Below, in pieces: positions 27,166 to 40,999 of a DNA stretch of 64,000 bases (within the stretch, counting starts at the first letter, position 1; each line of letters starts with the position of its first letter). The position numbers and the translations under genes are program-made. Source of the DNA: Niebla homalea (Eukaryota > Ascomycota > Lecanoromycetes > Lecanorales > Ramalinaceae); NCBI GenBank assembly GCA_019925105.1, contig JAHGAU010000002.1, positions 1,488,001 to 1,552,000 on the forward strand, read 5' to 3'. The notes beneath the pieces are model-generated. The model searched no databases. It saw only the letters and a list, made by a program, of their open reading frames with translations, and was not told where the DNA came from.

Positions 27166-27969
27166 TCTTTAACGGCGCCGTTAAAAGGGTCGGCTTTAAC
27201 TTTTAAGAATAATATTTTAAAATTAAGTTAAGGAGCCTTTCCGGTAAATAATATTAAAAAAAGGCCTTTAATTAAGGCGGAGAGGAAAACGGAGAAAAGA
27301 AAAAAAAGGAAAATAAAGAAAATATAACGTTTTTATATTTATTTTTAACTTTATTAATCTATTTATAAAAAAAGAAAGCTTACGTTAACGCGGAATTATA
27401 AATTATTCTTTTATTTTTATACGTTAATATTGCTGGAGTTTAACGTTAAGCGTTAAAGTTAATAACGTTAAGCGTCAAATACTTATAATTTATATATTAT
27501 TAAAAGTAATATAACGGATAATATTATAAAAATTATTAAAGCGTTAATGTAATTTTAATAAATATATTTATTAATCTCTTATTATTTTAATAACTTTATT
27601 TATTTAATATTTTCGATTTAATAATACGTTAAATACTTATAATTTTAAAATTTATACTTTTTTATTTTTAATATTATCGCGGTTATTATTAAAGTTATTC
27701 TTATTAATTATAATATTATAATAAAAATAATCGCCTTTATAACGTTAAGTTATCTATACGCATAATACCTATAATAAGTAAAGTTATTAATTAAAACTTA
27801 AACTTTAATAATCTTACGGAAGGATAATATATAAGGGTTAAGTAATTATAATATTAATTATATATATAGTTATTAATTATATATATAACCTCCGCCGTTA
27901 TAACGTTATAATTTTATTTACGTCTCCTTTTATTCCGTATTATCTTATCGTACTATTTTTATAGTTTTT

Positions 27970-30900
27970 AAAAGTATTTTAAGTCCGTTTCCGGTATTTA
28001 TTAATTATATTTAAGGCCTTAATTAACCCATTTAATCTGATATTAAACGCCCTTTTTATTTTTAACCTTATTAATAATTTCTTTTATTATTTATTTTTCT
28101 TTATTATTAATTAATTCGGATATTTATATTATAGTTTCTACCGTTTAATCGTTAATATAAATATAATAAAACTTTAAAAGAAAAATATAAATAATAAAAT
28201 AAATTCGATAAATAATAAAAAGAAATATATAATACGTTTACGTCTTAGTTTTATAATTAATTTTAAAGGGTCCTATAAATTAAAGCGTAAGCTTTTTATT
28301 TAATTACTTTAACTTAAGGTTTTTAATATTTAATATTATTAAATTATTAACGTTATATAATTTTAACTTATATTTTTTATTATACGTTTTTTAAGTCGAT
28401 TTAATAATATAGCGTTATCAGTTTATTAATATTAATCGTATTTTATATAATATTTTAACTTTATCTTTTATTATAAGAATTTCCTTTTTTATAAGCTTAT
28501 CTTTAAGTTTAAAATAAATATTTAAATTATAACTATATATCATTATAAAAGGGCTATAGCTTAAAGTTAAGTATTTTAAGTTTATATAAGTAAATTTAAT
28601 TAAAAAGAATAACCCTATTTAATTTATTTACTTAAAGCTAATAAAGGTCCTTAAATATTACTTAAGGCCTTAATTTTAACGCTTTATTTAATTATTTATT
28701 TACGGGTAGAAAGTGGTATTTAACTTACGCTTTATCTTTACGTAATAATATATTAAACCCTAGAATTTATTAATAAATAAAAACCCTTAATTAATTACGA
28801 TTTTAATTAATATATTATATTGTAATATAATTTCTTTAAAGAAAAGGTCCGTTAATGTAATAATATCGATTTATTTTTATAACGGGGAGGTATCTATATA
28901 TCTTTATATATTTATTTATAATTATTAAAATTGAATTATAAACGTTACCTTTAATTTTATTTACGGATAAACCGGTAATAAAGTTTATATTAAGTTCTTT
29001 TTAAGGTATAACCGGTTAAGGGAATAAAATAAGTTCGCCGTAAAAACGGTAATATAATACCTTAATTTTTTAATAAGTATTTTACGTTTTAATATAATTA
29101 TTAATTTAAGCCTTTAAGCCGTTTTAATAATATTTATAGGTTAAAAGCTTATAAGTTTTTTTAACTTTAAAATAGCTTATTAATAAGTTATTATAATATT
29201 TATTAATTAATTTTTCTTTAACCGCTTTATCCCGGGGGATATATATATAACTTTTATAAGTTATAAAATTATTAAAATTAAGTTTCTAAGTATTATTATA
29301 ACTTCAATAAGAATACGTTAACGTTATATTATCTTTTTTAATCTTATATATAAACGTATTATTAGCCTATAAATCCTTAATAAATAACTTAATTAACCTG
29401 GATTCTTTATAAGGCCCTTTAAATAATTATTAAATCTCTTTTTACGGGATAATAATTTAAATACTTTTTAAAGTAAATAATAATTAATAATTAATAACCG
29501 ACGTCCGTTAATACTCCGTTAATTTATCGGATTAAAGTATAAGCTTATTCTATAAAGTAAATAATAAAATAATATTAAAAAATAAAACTCCTTTACAATT
29601 TAAACGTCTTAATAAAGGATTAATAAAGTTTATTTTATTTTAATAATAAAATACTTTAAAGTTATATTTAATAAGTTTTAAAGCTTATTTAATTTAACGT
29701 AGGCTTAATGCCGGTTATTTTATAAACCCTTAAAAATTATTATAATTTATTTATACTTAAGTAACTTTAAAGCTCCTTTTTAAATAATACCGTTATTACT
29801 TAAACGTCGTAATAATAACGAGGAGCTCTTAATTATACGTTTTATAATTCTATTTAATAGGGGTTATTTTTTTAGATTAATACGTAATTAAACGTTAATA
29901 ACCTTCCTTAAATTATTAAAATAAATATTTATAATAGTAAAATTGGATATATTAATCTTTATTTATACTTTCTGTTTTAAGTTAAAATAGCGGAATAATA
30001 ACGCGTTAATAAATATCTTATAAAGCCGGCAGAACGCAACGGTATTATTTTACTTTAACGGGTTAGTTTTCTTTTTTTCCTTATTGCTTTTAAGTAAATT
30101 AATTAAAAGCTTAATTATCCTTAAATATTTATAAATAAAATAATAATAAAAACTTATAAAGTTTAAAAAGACCTATACTTCCCGGTAAGTTTTTAAAATA
30201 GGCCAGTTTTTAATAATTTAAATACGTTTCTGATCTATTTAAATCCTTTTAATAAAAATAATAAACCTTAAAAACTTTACTTAAATAATATTAAATTAAT
30301 ACTTCTTAAGGTTAACGTAAAGTTAAAATTAATAAAGTCGCTTAAAGATTTATTAAATATAATATTAATAATCTGCCGGATTCTTATTAAATATTAAAAC
30401 ATTAATTAACTTAAACGGTATAATAAAATACTTAAAGTAGCCGTAATATATATAGAATACTGTTTTTTATTTATTACCGGACTTAATTTATAGCCGGTAA
30501 TAAATATCCTTAAGGTCTAACTTAATAAACCGTTTAAAGTTATTTAACCAGTTAAGGGTCTCGGTAATTAAAGGTAATAAATATCGATTTTTAACTATAA
30601 CCGTATTTAACCTACGGTAATCGATATAAAGATGAAAACCACCGTTTTTCTTAAGTATAAAAAGGATCGGAACGCTTACGGGCGACGTTAAATAATGAAT
30701 TTAACCCCGGGTTATAATATTTTTAAGATACCGTTAAAGCTTTATTAATTTTACTTAAGATAAATTATATAAGGGATTATATAATAATTTTTTATTATTT
30801 AAGTTAGTAATATAATCTCCTTATTTTAATTTAAGTAAAGTATTAATTATATTATTAAAAAAATATTTATATATTCGTTTAACTCCTTTGGAATATTCCG

Positions 30901-31900
30901 GTTAATAAAGTCTTTTATTATATTTATACGCGTTAAATTATTTTAAGGGATTTATAATATTTTTAAGCGTTCCGTTATTATATTTATATAAACGATTATA
31001 AAGATTTTATTGGTTTCCGTTAAACTTTAATTAAAGTTATAAACATTATTAATCTATAACTTATGAAAATTAACCTTAAAGTATTATTTATTTACCGCCG
31101 GATTAATTATTATTTATAAAATATATAAAGTTAATAAATTAAGGATTACGTTTAAATTTTCCTAATTAATAATGTAAAAAAGTATTTTATATTACTTTTA
31201 TTACTTTTAACTATTAATTAAATAATATTATAATTAATAAACGCTATAATAAAAGATCTACTTATTATTAAGAAAAACCGTTTACGGAAAGATAGTAAAG
31301 GTTAACTATAAGTCTTATTAAACCGTATATACTTATAAAATTAAATTTACTTAAGCTTTAATATTAATTAATATACTTAATAATTAAGGATTATCTTAAA
31401 AATTTATTTAACCCTTAATAATAAAAGCCGGGTATACTGTTAATTATCTCTTTATTGGCTTTAACCTTAAAGCGCCGCCGGAGCTTTATCGTTTTTTAAT
31501 GCGTTATCCTTTTTACGGGATTTTATATTTATTATTAAGACTTTATTCTATAAAATAATAGGGTAATCGGATATATAATAACCCTTTCCGTAATATATAT
31601 AATACTTAACGTTTTTATTTACTTTAAAGGCGGCGTTAAAGTTTTTAAGTATAGTTTTACGTTTTTAGCCGTAAGAATTAATTTTAATAAAGGTATATAT
31701 TAACTTTAAGCCGTCAGAATTAAGTTTAAATACCTTATTTTTAAGGGATTTATCCTTATTAATTTTTTAATTATTATTAATGGTACGTTTTAGGTTATTC
31801 TTTTATATAATTACCGTTATTACGATATTATCCTAAGTTCTTAATACCCTATTAATTATAAGGATTTTAATTTTAAGCTCCGGTAAAAACTTTATAAAGA
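27970..31900 (-). pseudogene. Gag-pol remnant of G2, RIP-inactivated
   Basis: Same domain order as G1. The zinc knuckle with Cys-to-Tyr changes is at 31560-31610 (K-Y-Y-I-Y-Y-G-K-G-Y-Y). Reverse transcriptase starts at about 30690, with K-K-N-G-G-F-H-L-Y-I-D-Y-R-R-L-N near 30650-30600. Integrase and the P-x-F-I-x-x-F-K-I block lie to the left. An eroded chromodomain lies at 28120-27970. Unlike G1, no insert breaks the pol region. Confidence 0.82.
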
Positions 31901-32661
31901 ATATATAATTATAAAATTTATTTAATAATAATAATAAGTTTTCTTTTATAGTCTTTAAAGTATTACGGAATTACGTTACTTTTTAATTAAAACGTTATTT
32001 AATATCCTTAAATTATTTATAATAAATAAACCGGCAATTTTCTGGATTAATTATTAAGTTTAAAAGCTTATCCTTAAGCTTTTAATAACTTATTTTATTA
32101 ATTTCTTCGTTCGGTAAATTAAAGATTTTATAAAAAATAAACCTTAAATAAAAAATTACCTTTTTTTTTTCAGTAAGGAAGTACTTAGGATAAAGCATAA
32201 ATTATTTTTTTAATTTAATAAATTACGTTTAATATTTACTTTTAAACTTATTTTAATATAATTTAAGCCTTTCCGGATAAAAAGACTTACCCTTACGGGG
32301 TAAAATAAAAGCCGCTAACGGCGCATTATCGGTATAAAGCTTAATAATAAGGTTAACGCAGGGGAAAATCCCGGAGTATAAACTTTTATATTACGTATTA
32401 ATATAATTAAATATATATTTTTAATAAATACGATTTTCGGCTTTAAGCCGATTAACTTTAAACTATAGTTTTAAAAGTTAAATTTATTAAGTTATAATAT
32501 TATAACGGTACTTTACCGCTTTAATTTACTTAACTATAATAAAAAGGTTTTTAATTAAAAAGCGAATATCATTTTCTTATTTTAAGGTTTATTAAGTTAA
32601 TTAAATATTTATTATAACGGTAACGTTAAACCTTCTCCTTAATAAAAAAGAAGAATTAGAA

Positions 32662-32991
32662 TATTAAATTAACTCCGTTAATAATACGCCGGCGGGATTA
32701 GTAAAAATAAATATAAAAGATATAACGTTACGGTCTAAATACTTAAATATTACTTTAATAAGTAAATTAATAATAAAATTAATTCTTAAGGAACTTAAAA
32801 AGAACTAAGGTATAGTTTTTACTTAAAGTAAAGGTAATAACTCCGCTTTACGTTTATTAAGCTACGGCTTATAGATAACGTATATTAAGGCCGTTATTAA
32901 AGCCCTTTACCAAGGCCTAACGGCCTACCTTAACGCAGCAGTATAACGCACCATTATAGCGCCGGCGCAGAGGTGGCGCTAGCTGCTAATA
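32662..32991 (-). repeat. G2 5' LTR (330 bp)
   Basis: The right 90 bp are un-RIPped (CCTTAACGCAGCAGTATAA, GCGCCGGCGCAGAGG); the left 240 bp are mutated. Confidence 0.93.
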
Positions 32992-33807
32992 GTAAGCCGG
33001 ATATTTATTATAAATATACCCGGTTTATAGTCGTAAATTTAAGCTTTACGATTAAGTTAAATCGCATATAAACGTAATCTTTAAACTTTAACCGGACGTA
33101 TTATAATTAAGTTATTAAAAGAACCGTTTATTATTATTATATATAAGTTTATTCTTAAGTATCTTTATAACAATTGGAATTTTTTACTTTAAATAAGCTT
33201 ATTAAGCTTATTCTTTTATTGCTTTATTATATTTATATATAACTTAATTTAAGGCTTTTTCTTACAATTTATTTATTAAGGTGGCTTACGATTTAAATAT
33301 AAGCTTATTAAAGAGGTTTTAAAGTATTATAAATGATAATACCTTTAATAATAATACTTTCACCGGTATTACTAATTACCTAATAATTACCTAAAAGGTT
33401 TAAGAAATATATTTCATATAAAGATTATAGATAATAAAATAAAGTAATAAAAACCTTATTAAGTAAATATTAACTTTATTGTTTAAAGAGTTAATAATTA
33501 TTATAGCTTGGACTTTTAAGGCCTAAAGTTCTTATATTATATATACTATAAATATTTACGGGAATTAAGTTAATTAAAAAAAGACTTACTATTATTAATA
33601 ATAAGTTTTAAAAAAGTAATTATCTTTAAGGTTTAAGAAAGCTTTCTATCAAAGAGTTATTCATTAAATTATATGATAAAATATTACCGGAATAAGAAAC
33701 TTTAAAGTTTATATATTTATAAATATTAAAAATATATTAAAAGCTTAAATAAACGTTATTATATATATAATAATATATAAAGAAATGACTTAATTATTAT
33801 TATTATT

Positions 33808-33957
33808 CATTAAGTACGAGTAAATATAATATATATAAATAATAATGGCTATAGATTTAAGTAAGTGCGCGCTAAGACCCCCCAGGAGCTACCCGCTATG
33901 CTTATACCTACCGCAGACCGTGATGCTATGTACATGCGTATGCGCCGTTTCATAACA
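33808..33957 (+). repeat. Element C right LTR (150 bp)
   Basis: The outer 110 bp are un-RIPped, ending GCGCCGTTTCATAACA. It lacks 14 bp present in the left LTR. Confidence 0.87.
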
Positions 33958-33962
33958 GAATA

Positions 33963-34160
33963 AAGCTTTTAAATTAAAAGGGATTCTAAATAAACTTTGA
34001 TTAATGATAATGTTATGATTTAAAAAAAATCTTTATCTACTTATTTTAAGTTTATTTCAAAGTTAATTATTATTTTTACAAATTTAAAGCAGTTAAAACG
34101 ATTATCCTTAAGAAGCCGGTTAAGTTAAATTATTTAGAAATAAAAATTTATAAACCGATT
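33963..34160 (+). mobile_element. L4 fragment between element C and the foldback element
   Basis: Reverse transcriptase part of L4, aligned with the reverse complement of L1 at about 13910-14100. It ends in AACCGATT, the left copy of the foldback TSD. Confidence 0.85.
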
Positions 34161-34640
34161 TACTCCGGGAAGCGGGACGGGATATATCCCATGGGATAGG
34201 GACGGGATAGGGACGGGATAGGGACGGGATAGGGATAGGACGGGATGAAGTGAATAGAATCCTATCCCGTATTAATACGGGATGGGACGGGATGGGATCG
34301 GGATATACCAAGATCCCGGTGGCGGACAAGATAAGGGAAAACCTGGTTAAAACAGTGAATTAAGGGGTAAAAAAAAGGGTAATTATTATAAAGATTATCA
34401 CAAATATTTTTTTGGTGGTTTATCGATAACCGGAAAAATAATTACCCTTTTTTTTACCCCTTAATTCACTGTTTTAGCTATACCCCTTTTTTACCCCGCG
34501 TCTTAGCGGGATCTTGGCATATTCCGATCCCATCCCGCCGGTAGGGATAGGATGGGATGGGATACAGCCTTATCCCGTCCCACGCGGGATGGGATAAGTG
34601 AATCAAAAAACCGTCCCATCCCGTCCCGCTTCCCGGAGTA
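34161..34640. mobile_element. hAT-like non-autonomous foldback element (480 bp)
   Basis: Un-RIPped element made almost wholly of two inverted arms of about 230 bp around a 49-bp loop. Ends are TACTCCGGGAAGCGGGAC and its complement. Target repeats AACCGATT (34153-34160) and AACGGATT (34641-34648) give an 8-bp TSD with one mismatch, and L4 reads across when the insert is removed. The left arm has a tandem GGGACGGGATA array (34189-34235); both arms carry further GGGAT/GGGAC motifs. A perfect 40-nt inverted repeat pairs 34348-34387 with 34437-34476. The 8-bp TSD and subterminal repeats suggest hAT; a MULE is the alternative. No transposase. Confidence 0.72.
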
Positions 34641-35742
34641 AACGGATTATATTTTTTTATATATTAAAACAAAGCCTTAAAAACGATAGTTATAAAGATC
34701 CTTAACGATTATATAGAAGAATATAAACTCTTTTTTAATTAATAAATAAGTATAAAAAGAAAAAGGTTAATATAAATAAACCTTAAAGGTTTCATTAATA
34801 ATATATATAATATATAAAATTATAAGAAAAAATATATAATAAGCTTTTTTTCTTTAAATATCGTTAGAACCTTTAATAAAATAAATTATTAAAGGTTACT
34901 ATATAACTTACGGAATACAGGGATAGTATTTCTCTTTATAAATTAAATAAAAAGCTTTTTACGTAATTAAATAATATTAATTAATTTAAATTAAAACATA
35001 AACCTAATAAAGTTAATTCTAATCGGAATACCTTGAAAGTTATTTATTTTTTTAATTTTTTTCTTCTTTAATAATTTATTAATTAAAGAACTAATAAAGT
35101 TAAAATAGAAGGTTTTTAAATAAAAAACTTTATTAATAATATTCGCTTTTTAACTTATAATAAATTTATTTATATAGATTATTTAAAATTAAAATCGGTT
35201 TATAAGGTTTATTTACGGTAAATAAAAATATAGAACGCTTAATTTACGTTATATAAATATAAGTTTATTTATATAATTAAATATTTAAAGTTATACGATG
35301 TAATAGTTATCATAAACGTAAATAAGGTTACAATAAAATCGGAAGTCAATATTAAAGTTCTCGGTTTTTAAGTTAATAAAAGGCTTAATTAAAAGGATTC
35401 TATTAAAAAAATTAGAAGAAAATAATTTTATAATAAAAAAGTTTCATTTACCTTATAATATTAACGTAAAAAGTTAGTTTATAAAAGGTTAAATCGGTTT
35501 ATTTAATAATAATAAAGCCGGTTATAATGTATAAAATAAATTGTTTAATATACGTTTAAAAATATTTTTAAATATAGGAAAAAGCTCATTTAATATTTAT
35601 AAAAGGTTTAAAACCGGTATTTAAGATAATCAATAACGCTTAAAAGGTAACCTTTATCCTAGTATTAAGGTTTAAGGTTTTAATATTATTAATAAAGTTA
35701 TCTTTTAATTAAATAATTACTTAAACGAAAATTAAAAAATAT
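34641..35742 (+). mobile_element. L4 fragment between the foldback element and L3
   Basis: Aligns with the reverse complement of L1 from about 13880 down to 12250. The last bases, TTAAAAAATAT (35732-35742), are the TSD of L3. Confidence 0.85.
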
Positions 35743-38105
35743 TGATTGATTGATTGATTTATATTACGGATCTAGTTAAGCTAATTCCGGCATTCTTTAA
35801 TAGTCGATTATTAGACCTTATTAATAACCGTAAAAATCTGATATTTATAACGTTAAGATTAAAAACTGGTATTTATTTAGCTTTTTTTCTTGCTTTAAAG
35901 GATAAAGAATATCTATAGCCGTTTAAAGAATAATAATTTATTTATATACTTTTTAAAAGAAAACCCATAATATTACGATTAAGTTTTCTTAAAGGTTACC
36001 TTTAAATTTATTGTTTTATTTATCTTTTTCCGGGTCCGTTCTATATTAATATTTTAAATAATACCCTTAAATACCCTTACCGGTATATGCGCTATTATTG
36101 TTTTAATCGTATTTGTTTTCCTACCTTATTATTGCGGTTATCTTTTTTTAAGGATTTTTAATAAATATTTATTATTATATCTTTTTACTTATAAAACATA
36201 TTTTCCGGTTTATATAAGTCTTTTAATTTTTATTTACCCCTCCTTCCCTTTTTTGGCCGGTAACGGACCTTGTTTTATAAGGTTTTGAATAACTTTATTT
36301 ATTTTATTAAAAAAATTAAATTAAAGTAATAAACTTAGAAATATTATAAACTTTACGGCCGTTTAAATATTTCGTTTTATAAAAAGCATTTTATAATAAT
36401 CGCTTATCTTAGCTTTTTTAATTAATCCTGTTTTAAACTCCGTAAATAATAAATAATAAATATATATATATATATATATAACGTCCTATTTTTCTTATTT
36501 ATATTTATAACTGGTATTTTTTTAGTTATTAACGTATATAATAAAAAGGAAATGGATTAAGCTATTCTTCCCCGTCTGGAGTTAAATTATTAACATATTA
36601 TCCTTTTTCCTTATAATTCTATAACGGTAGAAATATTTATTAATAATCTCCTTATTATTTAAAGCTAGGTACCGTTATTTTGAAGGGATTAATTCTTTAT
36701 ATTTACGTTAACGTTTAATTTATTCTATTTTAATTTACTTAATAATCGTTATGATATTTATTTTTATAACTTTTTTAATTTTTACTTTTTTTATGTTAAG
36801 TAATAATTTATATATACTTATATTAACCTTTTAGATATAAATTAGGTCGACTTTTTTCTTAACTTATTTTAGTTTTACTTTAATAAAAAATTTTTTTTAT
36901 CTTTTTTTATTTAAGACTTCTTAAAGTTTAAGTAAATACGCTTACTCCTTATTAATATAATTGGGTATATCTCCTTTTTAAATCTCGCTTAAGTAATTAT
37001 TTAATTAAGAAATAACTTAATCGGTAAAATAAAGACTTTGGATTTTAATATTAAAATAAAGGTTATTTTATAAGCGTTATCAATTACTTTTAAGTATCAA
37101 GTTTAAATCTTTTATAATTATTAAATAACCTTTTTTTTTATTTAAAAATATTTTTAAACATATATTAAATAATTATTACGTACGTTATAGCCAACTTTGT
37201 TATTACTTAATAAACCGTTTTAGCCTTTTATAAGGTAATTTTTTACGTTAATATTATAAGGTAAATAAAGCCCTTTTTCTTATAAAATTATTTTCTTTTA
37301 AACCTTTTTATATAATCCCTTTAATTAAGCTTTTTATTAACTTAAAGGTTAAAAACTTTAATATTAACTTCCGGTTTTATTATAATTTTATTTAAGTTTA
37401 TTATAATTATTGTATTATATAACTTTAAACTTTTAATTATATAAATAAGTTTCTATTTATATAATATATATTAAGTATTATACGTTTTTGTTTACCGTAA
37501 GTAAATTTTATAAGCTTATTTTAACTTTAAATAATTTATGTAAGTTAATATATTATAAATTAAAAAATTAATATTATTAATAAAGCTTTTTATTTAATAT
37601 TTTTATTTTAACTTTATTAATTTTTTAATTAACGGATTATTAAAGAAAAAGAATAAAACCGGAAAAATAAATAACCTTTAAGTATTCCGGTTATAATTAG
37701 CTTTATTAAGTTTATTTTTTAATTTAAATTAATTAATATCGCCCGGTTATTTAAGAAGCTTTTTATTTAATTTATAAAGAAAAGTAATATCTTTTTATTC
37801 CTTTAATTATATAACAATCTTTAATGATTTACTTTATTAAAGGCTCCAGTAATATTTTTTTTAAAAAATAATTATATATTTTTTCTTATAGCTTTATATT
37901 ATATATACGTTATGAATTAAACCTTTTAAAACTATCTTTATTAACTTTTTTTTCCTAATTTTTATTTATTAATTAAAAAAAGCTTATATGCTTTTATATA
38001 ATCGTTAGGGATTTTTATAATTATTATTTTTAAGGTTTTCCTTAATATATAAAAGAATATAGTTAATTCATAGGTTTTTATTTTTAAGTAATTTAACTTA
38101 ATTAA

Positions 38106-38277
38106 TGATACGGGACAAGAGGATGGACATAGGGATATGGACACACGGGGTAGATAATACATTACTAGGGATACACGTGTGTACATATGATTACTTAGAT
38201 AGCTTGTCTGTCCTTACAGGACAGAGGATCATCAATACAATACCACTCATACTTTTACTTGGACACGGTCCTTATCA
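38106..38277. mobile_element. MITE M2 (172 bp) in L3
   Basis: Un-RIPped, GC-normal insert in the RT region of L3. TSD ATTAA (38101-38105 and 38278-38282); the empty site is given by L2 near 20880. Short inverted ends TGATACGG/CCTTATCA (one mismatch). An internal CTGTCCT-TAC-AGGACAG hairpin is at 38208-38224. No coding capacity. The high GC content among RIP-mutated neighbours means it either arrived after RIP or is too short to be a RIP target. Confidence 0.7.
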
Positions 38278-39130
38278 ATTAATTTCTTAAGAATAATTAT
38301 TTTAATTTTCTTAAACTTATAGAAATCATAATTAACCTCAAGGTAAACTTAAAATAAATAAATAAAAACCTTTTTAAATAATAATATTATTATTATTAAA
38401 AACTTATTTTAAATTCCGTTTAATTTAAAATTTTTATTTTTCTTTAATTTATTAATCGTTTTAATCATTATTTTTAAGGTTATTTCTTTATTAATATTTA
38501 CCGGGTTAAATATATATATTTTTTTAATATCCGTTAAATTAACGTTTAATAAAGCAGGGAAAAACGTCCTTTTAAGGGCCTTAATTTTTCCGTTAAAGGT
38601 ATTAATCATTATATTATTAAACCTTTTAAAAAGCGGGAATTTAAGAATATATTTAAGTTTTCTATTTTATTCTTTATTATACTTCGTTAACTTCTATATT
38701 TTACGGAGGGAAACGGTTAAATTATAAATTACTAACCGGAAATGTTTTTTTATAAATTTTTTTTTAATGTTCTTTTTCCTTTTAAGCTTCCTTTGATTAT
38801 ATAAGCGTTTTTTAATTTTTATATTTAATAATTTACTTAATTAACGTTTTTGTTTTTATAATTATTATTATATACTTTTTATTTCAATAAATCTTAACTC
38901 TTCAAGATAATTTTATCATGAAAATTATTACGTTAATTACCTTATTTAACGTTTTTATTACTTATTTTATAAAAAGATTAATCTAATTTTTATTATTTAA
39001 CTAAGAAAGCTTTATTAACCATATTATTACCTCTTTTACTTTTATACGTACTTTAACTTTTTTAATTATCTTTTATATTCTTTTTATTAATATTAATAAT
39101 ATTACGTTAATTAATTAATTTAAGGTTATT

Positions 39131-39341
39131 TGTTAAGCCAGACGTATGCTTAAAGCTTGAGGGTAGTATGGTAATGTGAAATGTATATATAGCCTTAATA
39201 AATGGTATATTTGGTAAGTAGATTAATTGCTGAAGAAGTAGAAGGAAAAGTGGGAAGGATAGGTGTTAAGTATTCCTATGGCCCAGTTACGCTAGGGTCA
39301 CGAAATAAGAATTAACCTTTATATTGTTTCTTATTATAATA
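39131..39341 (-). repeat. G3 3' LTR (211 bp)
   Basis: Left 170 bp spared by RIP (GCCAGACGTATGC, GGAAGGATAGGTG); same length as the partner LTR. Confidence 0.92.
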
Positions 39342-40999
39342 ATACCTCCTCTCCTTAATACTTTATCCTTAAAGCTATAGCTCTTAATTATAACCTTAAA
39401 GTAGCTTATTAAAAACCTTTAAAAAACCCAATAAAAAAAAAGGAAAAGAGTTTATAAACCTTACGGTATAAATATATAGTATACTCGCTTAATTCTTAAC
39501 GTTAATAATATTAATATTACCCGGTAAAAGTCTTTATATTTATAAATAAAAATACTTTAAACTTATAATAATATATATACTTTCTTAAATACGTATTTTA
39601 CTTTTTTTACCGTATAATAATATTTAAGTTATAGCCGATTCGCGTTTAAGTTATATAATTATATTAAAATTATTTATTAATAATTTCTTTTAATCTACTT
39701 AACTTTTAATTAAGTTATTTTTATAATTATTAAATGAATTATCTACGAAATTTATTTATACCGTATAAGTAATGCTTAATAAAAAATATTATTTACGATA
39801 TATTTATTACCTTTATAAGCTTTTATATAAGTTATATAATATTAAAATCAATAAAAAAAAGTTAAAATTAATAAAGTATTCCCGTTATTTAATTAAAAAG
39901 GCGTTATACGAAATTATATATTTCCGATTTTATTATTTTTACGCGATATAACCGTTATATAAATTAAATATATATTTAAATCCTACTTAAATTAAACGCT
40001 TAAATAAATTATATATTTTTATACCGCCGTTAACTTACTTTAATACTTAAAAAAGATAAAGAATAATATAAGAATATATAAGTGAATTTTATTAAATACT
40101 ATATAAAGTTCTTACGTCTTTTAATTATTATAAAATTAAAGTTTTCTTAATAAGGTATTATTAAAATATTAATATTAATTAAATATAAACGTAATATAAT
40201 TAATAATATTAATTATACGGCTTTTATATTTAAATAATTAATTAACTTAAATCGTTTTATCGTAAGCGTATCCTTATTGCGGTTTATACGTTATTAATTA
40301 CGTTATAATTCAGGCTTAATTTACTTTAATTTTTAAATCTTAATATAGAATTTAAACGATTAATATATAAGAATCTTTTCTTTAAACGTAATTTATCCGC
40401 TATAGACGTTAACGGGTCGCCCGTATAATATATTTTTACTTTATTAATGTTTTATCCGTTTTTAATACTTATTTTATAAATTCCGTATTTATTAATTAAC
40501 TTTAAGTTTTCTTTAATATTTTCCGTTATTTTTCTGGTAAGCTTATTATAGCCTGATTTCCTTATATTATATCGGACCCCCCGCGGCCCCTTAACGGGTT
40601 ATAAGCGTTCGTACTTAAAAGTACCAATAAGCCTTTGGCTATAAGCCGTTTTATAAAATAATAATTTTTTAAGTACGTTTACTCCGCGTTATATAATATT
40701 ATAAATTACTTAATCAATTAAAATACATTTTTACCATAAAGAGATTATAGGTTTAAGTACTAGTTCTTATATAGGGTCTAAATAGGTAATAAGTAGATCG
40801 TAATAGGGAAGTATAAAGGATAATAAATTTAAAGGATTATAAGTTAATAATACTTAATATACGTATATAAGTAATAATACTTTTATATTTATATTAAGGC
40901 TTATCCTTATAATAAAATTAAATATTTTATATTTAAGTTATACGTTTTATATTTTATACCGTAACTACTTATATTTCTTATTAAATATATTTTATAATT

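Larger units (their letters stand above)
25436..32991 (-). mobile_element. Ty3/gypsy chromovirus-type LTR retrotransposon G2
   Basis: 7556 bp, TSD GTAAG (25431-25435 and 32992-32996). The 3' LTR is at left (25436-25768, 333 bp) and the 5' LTR at right (32662-32991, 330 bp). Same family as G1 and without inserts, so it shows the uninterrupted structure: gag with zinc knuckle (about 31560-31610), pol, chromodomain (about 27970-28120), a 2.2-kb spacer and a polypurine tract (25769-25785). RIP covers everything except about 45 bp at the left end and 90 bp at the right end. The target is the conserved GTAAGCCGG motif of element C. Confidence 0.93.
25073..33957 (+). mobile_element. Compact LTR element C, split by G2
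   Basis: LTRs of 164 bp (25073-25236) and 150 bp (33808-33957), TSD GAATA (25068-25072 and 33958-33962). After removing G2 and its TSD the element is about 1.32 kb. The LTR starts TGTTAAG and ends CATAACA. The leader after the left LTR (AAAAAATAAAAAAGCAATA) and the block around 25430/32992-33050 match elements A and B. No pol domain is visible. The right LTR lacks 14 bp (around ATCTAGCTAGGTAG) relative to the left. Probably non-autonomous. Confidence 0.85.

Noticed and set aside
34120..34329. Minus-strand frame and possible telomere- or minisatellite-like GGGATA repeats
   Set aside because: The repeats are the arm of a foldback element that also occurs inverted at 34480-34640 and is bounded by an 8-bp TSD. 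The frame simply translates the repeat.
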